From Bacteroides sp. (GTDB lineage Bacteria > Bacteroidota > Bacteroidia > Bacteroidales > Muribaculaceae): 48,973 bases of DNA. Below, piece after piece: positions 45,675 through 48,973 of this stretch. The stretch covers positions 1 through 48,973 of the forward strand of contig JAAVCG010000040.1 of NCBI GenBank assembly GCA_014802435.1, in the 5' to 3' direction. Made by a program: the position numbers and the translations under genes. The first letter of the stretch is position 1. Each line of letters begins with the position of its first letter. Under the pieces are notes generated by a model. That model did not search any database, was not told where the DNA came from, and worked only from the letters and a program-made list of their open reading frames with translations.

Positions 45675-47114
45675 ATGACTACGTTTATCATTTCTCTCGT
45701 ATTGCTTATTGTCGGCTATGCCGTCTACGGTCTGATTGTTGAAAAAATCTTCGGGGTCGACCCCAAGCGGCTGACTCCCGCCATGGAGCGCCCGGACGGA
45801 GTGGACTTCGTGCCGATGCCCGTTTGGAAAGTGTTCATGATTCAGTTTCTGAACATTGCCGGCGTGGGGCCGATTTTTGGCGCAATCATGGGCATCATGT
45901 TCGGCCCCGCGGCCTTTCTCTGGATAGTCTTCGGGACGATTTTTGCCGGCGCCGTCCATGACTTTACCGCCGCCATGATTTCGCTGCGCCAGGGCGGAGT
46001 GTCGCTCCCCGAATCCGTCGGCAATGAATTGGGCTCGGGCATGCGCCATGTCATGCGCGTCTTTTCCGTAATCCTGCTGATTTTAGTGGGCGCCGTCTTC
46101 GTGTTGACCCCGTCCGGACTCCTTGCATCGATGACTCCGGCGAAGCTCGACGTGACCTTCTGGACCATAGCAATTTTCCTCTATTATCTGCTGGCCACGA
46201 TGCTCCCTATTGATAAACTCATCGGCAAACTCTATCCCGTCTTTGGCGGCGCGCTCCTTTTCATGGCGCTGGCGCTCATGGGGGTGATGATTTTTGGCGA
46301 TGTGCAGATTCCCGACGGCATGGCCCGGGGACTCCATAACCGCCACCCGCAGGCGGCCTCTCACGCCATCTTCCCGATGCTTTTCATCTCGATTGCCTGC
46401 GGAGCAATCTCGGGCTTTCATGCAACTCAGTCGCCGATGATGGCGCGATGTCTGACCAACGAGCGGCTGGCGCGCCCGGTGTTTTACGGCGCCATGGTGG
46501 CCGAAGGGATTGTCGCGCTCATATGGGCCGCGGCCGCTATTGCCTTCACCGGCGGCTATCCCCAATTGGCCGACTATATGGCTCAGGAGGGCCACACTCC
46601 AGGCACGCTGGTCCACGACGTCTCCATCGGTTGGCTCGGGGCCTTCGGCGGCCTCCTGGCCATCGTCGGGGTGATTGCCGCCCCAATCACTTCGGGCGAC
46701 ACCGCCCTCCGCTCCGTGCGCCTCATCATTGCCGACGCTTTCCGGATTGACCAGAAATCTTTTTGGAAGCGGCTGATGATTTGCGTGCCGCTCTTTGCCC
46801 TGACGTTTGCCATCATGATGGTTGATTTCCAGGTGCTTTGGCGTTATTTTGCGTGGAGCAATCAAACCCTGGCCATGATTACCCTCTGGGCCGTCACGGC
46901 ATATCTGGCCCGCAAAGGCCGATGGTATTGGGTGTCGCTCGTCCCGGCGCTGTTCATGACTGTGGTCACCGTGAGCTATATCCTCCTGGCGCCTGAGGGA
47001 CTGAGACTTGACCCGACGTTCTCGATTATCTGCGGATGCGTCGTGGCCGCCGTTTTGGCCGTGCTATTCTTTATTTTGCGCAAAAAGCCGGAAGTCAAAA
47101 CGGACGGCGAGTGA
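45675..47114 (+). CDS. CstA family carbon-starvation/pyruvate transporter
   Basis: A 479-aa membrane protein with about 13 spans, of the short CstA form (E. coli CstA has 701). Typical blocks are FMIQFLNIAGVGPIFGAIMG, HDFTAAMISLRQGG, GFHATQSPMMARCLTNERLA, APITSGDTALRSVRLIIADA and LWRYFAWSNQTLAMITLWAV. Family members take up pyruvate or peptides in the cytoplasmic membrane. No regulator such as CRP is seen. The end overlaps by 20 bases the convergent hypothetical gene. Confidence 0.92.
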   Translation: MTTFIISLVLLIVGYAVYGLIVEKIFGVDPKRLTPAMERPDGVDFVPMPVWKVFMIQFLNIAGVGPIFGAIMGIMFGPAAFLWIVFGTIFAGAVHDFTAAMISLRQGGVSLPESVGNELGSGMRHVMRVFSVILLILVGAVFVLTPSGLLASMTPAKLDVTFWTIAIFLYYLLATMLPIDKLIGKLYPVFGGALLFMALALMGVMIFGDVQIPDGMARGLHNRHPQAASHAIFPMLFISIACGAISGFHATQSPMMARCLTNERLARPVFYGAMVAEGIVALIWAAAAIAFTGGYPQLADYMAQEGHTPGTLVHDVSIGWLGAFGGLLAIVGVIAAPITSGDTALRSVRLIIADAFRIDQKSFWKRLMICVPLFALTFAIMMVDFQVLWRYFAWSNQTLAMITLWAVTAYLARKGRWYWVSLVPALFMTVVTVSYILLAPEGLRLDPTFSIICGCVVAAVLAVLFFILRKKPEVKTDGE

Positions 47115-48756
47115 ATTTCCTAATCCCGGCGGCGGCCAAGAGCTCCATGTCAAGCCCTATCGAGCTCCCATAGGTGGGAAACGTCAGGCGCGGAAACGGA
47201 ATCTGAGCCGAATGGATTATATAAGCCTCCGTGATGTTAGCCGCATCGGTCATTATCGCGGCCAGACGGTCAAGTTCGGGATTACCGAATTTCCGCCCGG
47301 CCATATCGACGGGAATCACATAAAGAGGATGCTCCTCCGTGATGTCAAGCTCGAAAAGCCCCCGCTCGGTTTCATAATGTGGCGTGTTCCCTTCATAGAC
47401 GAACACTCCCGGCTGCCTTTCGCGAATCAGGAAACGCCCGGGCCGCCAATCGTAGACGTAGAGATAGCGATTGTCGCGGCCCACGAGATTATTCACATTA
47501 TCTGAAAGCTCCGGCGCCGAATTGCGGAAAATCACCGAATGGGGGCTCTGAGGGTCATAGACCGCCGTCAGGGCCCCACGAAATTCCTTATATCGCGCAT
47601 CGTCGGGCGCAAGTTGCTCCCAGGTCCGCCAATCAAGCCATTGAGGAAAGCGAAGCGACTCCTCGCCGAGCTCCACTCGCGTAATCTCGCCGCTCGCCTC
47701 GTCGCGCTCGGGGTCACAGCTCCCCGTGGCCATCTGCGCGCCGTCTAAAATCCGTTCGGGCGAAAGCGTATAGTTGAGATTCCCCCGAGGAGTCATCAGC
47801 ATAAACGAGTCAGAATAACTTGCGTGCATCGACAGCCGAACCCGCAGTTCATACGAATCCAATTCCCACCCCACTCCGTTGCGCCGATAGCAAAACGCCG
47901 CCAGCAGATTGTCAGGAAACACCCAAAAGCGAGTCCGCCCCGCGTCGGCATCGTCAATCCATATTCCATGCATATAAAGCCCTTGAAGCCGCTCGCCTTC
48001 AAGGCGTTGCTCTTCAGAAACCACCAACGACCGACAGGCCCGCGCAATGTCCGTAACCACCCTCAGCATCATCAGCGGAGTGCAGTCCTCAAGGTCGTCT
48101 TCCCCGCGAAGATAACCCGCAAGCATCTCGCCCCACTGGTCAAAAGCCAGCGGCTTTTCCGTCGAGCCCAGGCGCGGAGTGTCTTCTTTGAGCAGACTTA
48201 TCAGGTCGGCCAACTTTTTCAGTGCGTCAAGGGTCTCCTTATCCCGGAAATCGCGCCCGCGGGAATTATCCCCGCTCCACGGGCGAATGACGCCAAACGC
48301 AAACAGCACTATGAAGCAGATGATGACCATCGGCGCCTCTTCCTTCCCGTCGGGAAAAAACAGCTCAAGCAGACCTCCGTCGGCCTCCTTCGTCTTAAAC
48401 CGAAACATCTCGTCGCTCGAAAGAGGACGCCCCGCCGTGGCCGCCAGGCGAAACAACATCCGGCAAAACTTCCGCCGCGAAACAATCTGCGTGCGGTCGC
48501 CCCAATCAAGCGTCAAATAAAGCCGCGACGCTATCAGATAATCATCAATGATATCATCAAGCGGACGATCCATCTCCTCATCGGCCCGGCGCGCAAGAAT
48601 GCCATAATAAACCTCCATGTCGCGCGCCGAATCGCGCTTGCCCACGATGGTTTCAAACGATGCACCAAGAGCCCGACGATAATCAGCCTCCGTGCGAAAC
48701 ACAAACCGCGACTTATAAGCCACAGCAACAACCTCATATTTATTCCTCTGCTCCAT
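47095..48756 (-). CDS. Unrecognised 553-aa single-span membrane protein
   Basis: I do not recognise the family. Residues about 1-145 are helical and charged (ADEEMDRPLDDIIDDYLIAS, SRRKFCRMLFRLAATAGRPL). A single membrane span (MVIICFIVLFAFGVI, about 151-165) is followed by a basic segment. Residues about 190-553 form a large domain with alternating helix and beta (TPLMMLRVVTDIARACRSLV, MHASYSDSFMLMTPRGNLNY, RYLYVYDWRPGRFLIRERQP). The N-terminal half recalls the sizes of Bacteroidales inner-membrane proteins with a cytoplasmic sensor, but no motif supports a function. Well-formed promoter at 48782; no neighbour on the same strand. The end overlaps the cstA end by 20 bases. Confidence 0.75.
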   Translation of the reverse strand: MEQRNKYEVVAVAYKSRFVFRTEADYRRALGASFETIVGKRDSARDMEVYYGILARRADEEMDRPLDDIIDDYLIASRLYLTLDWGDRTQIVSRRKFCRMLFRLAATAGRPLSSDEMFRFKTKEADGGLLELFFPDGKEEAPMVIICFIVLFAFGVIRPWSGDNSRGRDFRDKETLDALKKLADLISLLKEDTPRLGSTEKPLAFDQWGEMLAGYLRGEDDLEDCTPLMMLRVVTDIARACRSLVVSEEQRLEGERLQGLYMHGIWIDDADAGRTRFWVFPDNLLAAFCYRRNGVGWELDSYELRVRLSMHASYSDSFMLMTPRGNLNYTLSPERILDGAQMATGSCDPERDEASGEITRVELGEESLRFPQWLDWRTWEQLAPDDARYKEFRGALTAVYDPQSPHSVIFRNSAPELSDNVNNLVGRDNRYLYVYDWRPGRFLIRERQPGVFVYEGNTPHYETERGLFELDITEEHPLYVIPVDMAGRKFGNPELDRLAAIMTDAANITEAYIIHSAQIPFPRLTFPTYGSSIGLDMELLAAAGIRKFTRRPF

Positions 48757-48781
48757 AAAAAAAATCCTTTATTTATCGCCA

Positions 48782-48813
48782 CAAATATAACAACAAACCC
48801 CCAATCCACCAAA
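48782..48813 (-). promoter_or_regulatory. Promoter of the 553-aa gene
   Basis: On the minus strand TTTG (48813-48810), exactly 20 bp, TATATTTG (48789-48782), 25 nt before the ATG at 48756. Confidence 0.7.
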
Positions 48814-48839
48814 AAAAAAACGAACTCAAATCCGCCGCC

Positions 48840-48973
48840 CTATGGAAAGGCGGATTCCGATCCGCCGCCACAGCAAAACCCAATCCCAAACAAAAGCGCC
48901 GCCACAGCAAATGACCGGGCCCCGTGGCGCCCCCGCCACGGTGGCGCGACAGCGCCACAATCCCTATGGAAAG
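48840..48973. repeat. Palindromic repeats A and B at the right edge
   Basis: Repeat A at 48840-48869, repeat B at 48909-48961 (stem CCGTGGCG with CGCCACGG and TGGCGC with GCGCCA), and the start of another A copy (CCTATGGAAAG, 48963-48973) cut by the window end. The order A-B-A repeats the plan seen at 2585-2833. Confidence 0.85.

Overview
The window looks like a chromosomal segment of a gut Bacteroidota, order Bacteroidales, most probably Muribaculaceae or a close relative. The reasons are Bacteroidota-type promoters (TTTG or TTG, 19-20 bp, then TAnnTTTG) before many genes, no Shine-Dalgarno signals, an 11-subunit-type complex I with fused NuoCD and no NuoEFG, DUF3244 and DUF3256 proteins, and glycan-degrading secreted enzymes. 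No tRNA, rRNA, CRISPR array or insertion sequence was seen. The species placement is an inference.

Layout. (1) 1-2.5 kb, minus strand: the start of a family 2 glycosyltransferase, a small secreted DUF3244-like protein, and a lipoprotein/TPR/transmembrane/HTH candidate regulator. All three share an upstream palindrome at an identical distance from their promoters. (2) 2.5-9.8 kb: a GH95 alpha-fucosidase facing a giant LamG-GH18 glycan hydrolase, with three families of palindromic intergenic repeats around them. (3) 9.8-11.1 kb: a secreted hypothetical protein and a Crp/Fnr regulator. (4) 11.2-28.1 kb, minus strand: one 17-kb unit in which the complete F-type ATP synthase operon (atpDCBEFHAG) sits inside the complex I operon, between nuoH and nuoI (nuoA-B-CD-H-[atp]-I-J-K-L-M-N). 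(5) 28.2-30.4 kb: xseA, a DUF3256 protein and a small divergent membrane protein. (6) 30.7-33.6 kb, more AT-rich: an Eco47II-like restriction-modification pair, a small acidic protein, and a 47-codon membrane-protein gene broken at an A8 tract. (7) 33.9-40.3 kb, plus strand: a tightly overlapping operon of an RsmI-like methyltransferase, an MBL hydrolase, RfbD, RF3, an epimerase with a zinc ribbon, and a CfxA-like class A beta-lactamase. (8) 40.3-44.0 kb, minus strand: AI-2E-type transporter, GAPDH and MgtE. (9) 44.1-48.9 kb: three 24-bp iterons at exact 32-bp spacing before an AAA/DUF4143 ATPase, then a CstA-type transporter and an unrecognised 553-aa membrane protein, followed by more palindromic repeats.

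How the parts work together. The 17-kb core would make the proton-pumping dehydrogenase and the ATP synthase from one transcript, coupling dosage of the proton pump and its main consumer. GH95 and GH18 fit removal of fucose from, and cleavage of, host glycans. The first three genes look like a small envelope regulon with its own membrane-bound regulator. The candidates for an undescribed system are that regulon, the iteron-ATPase module, and the nuo-atp fusion locus.
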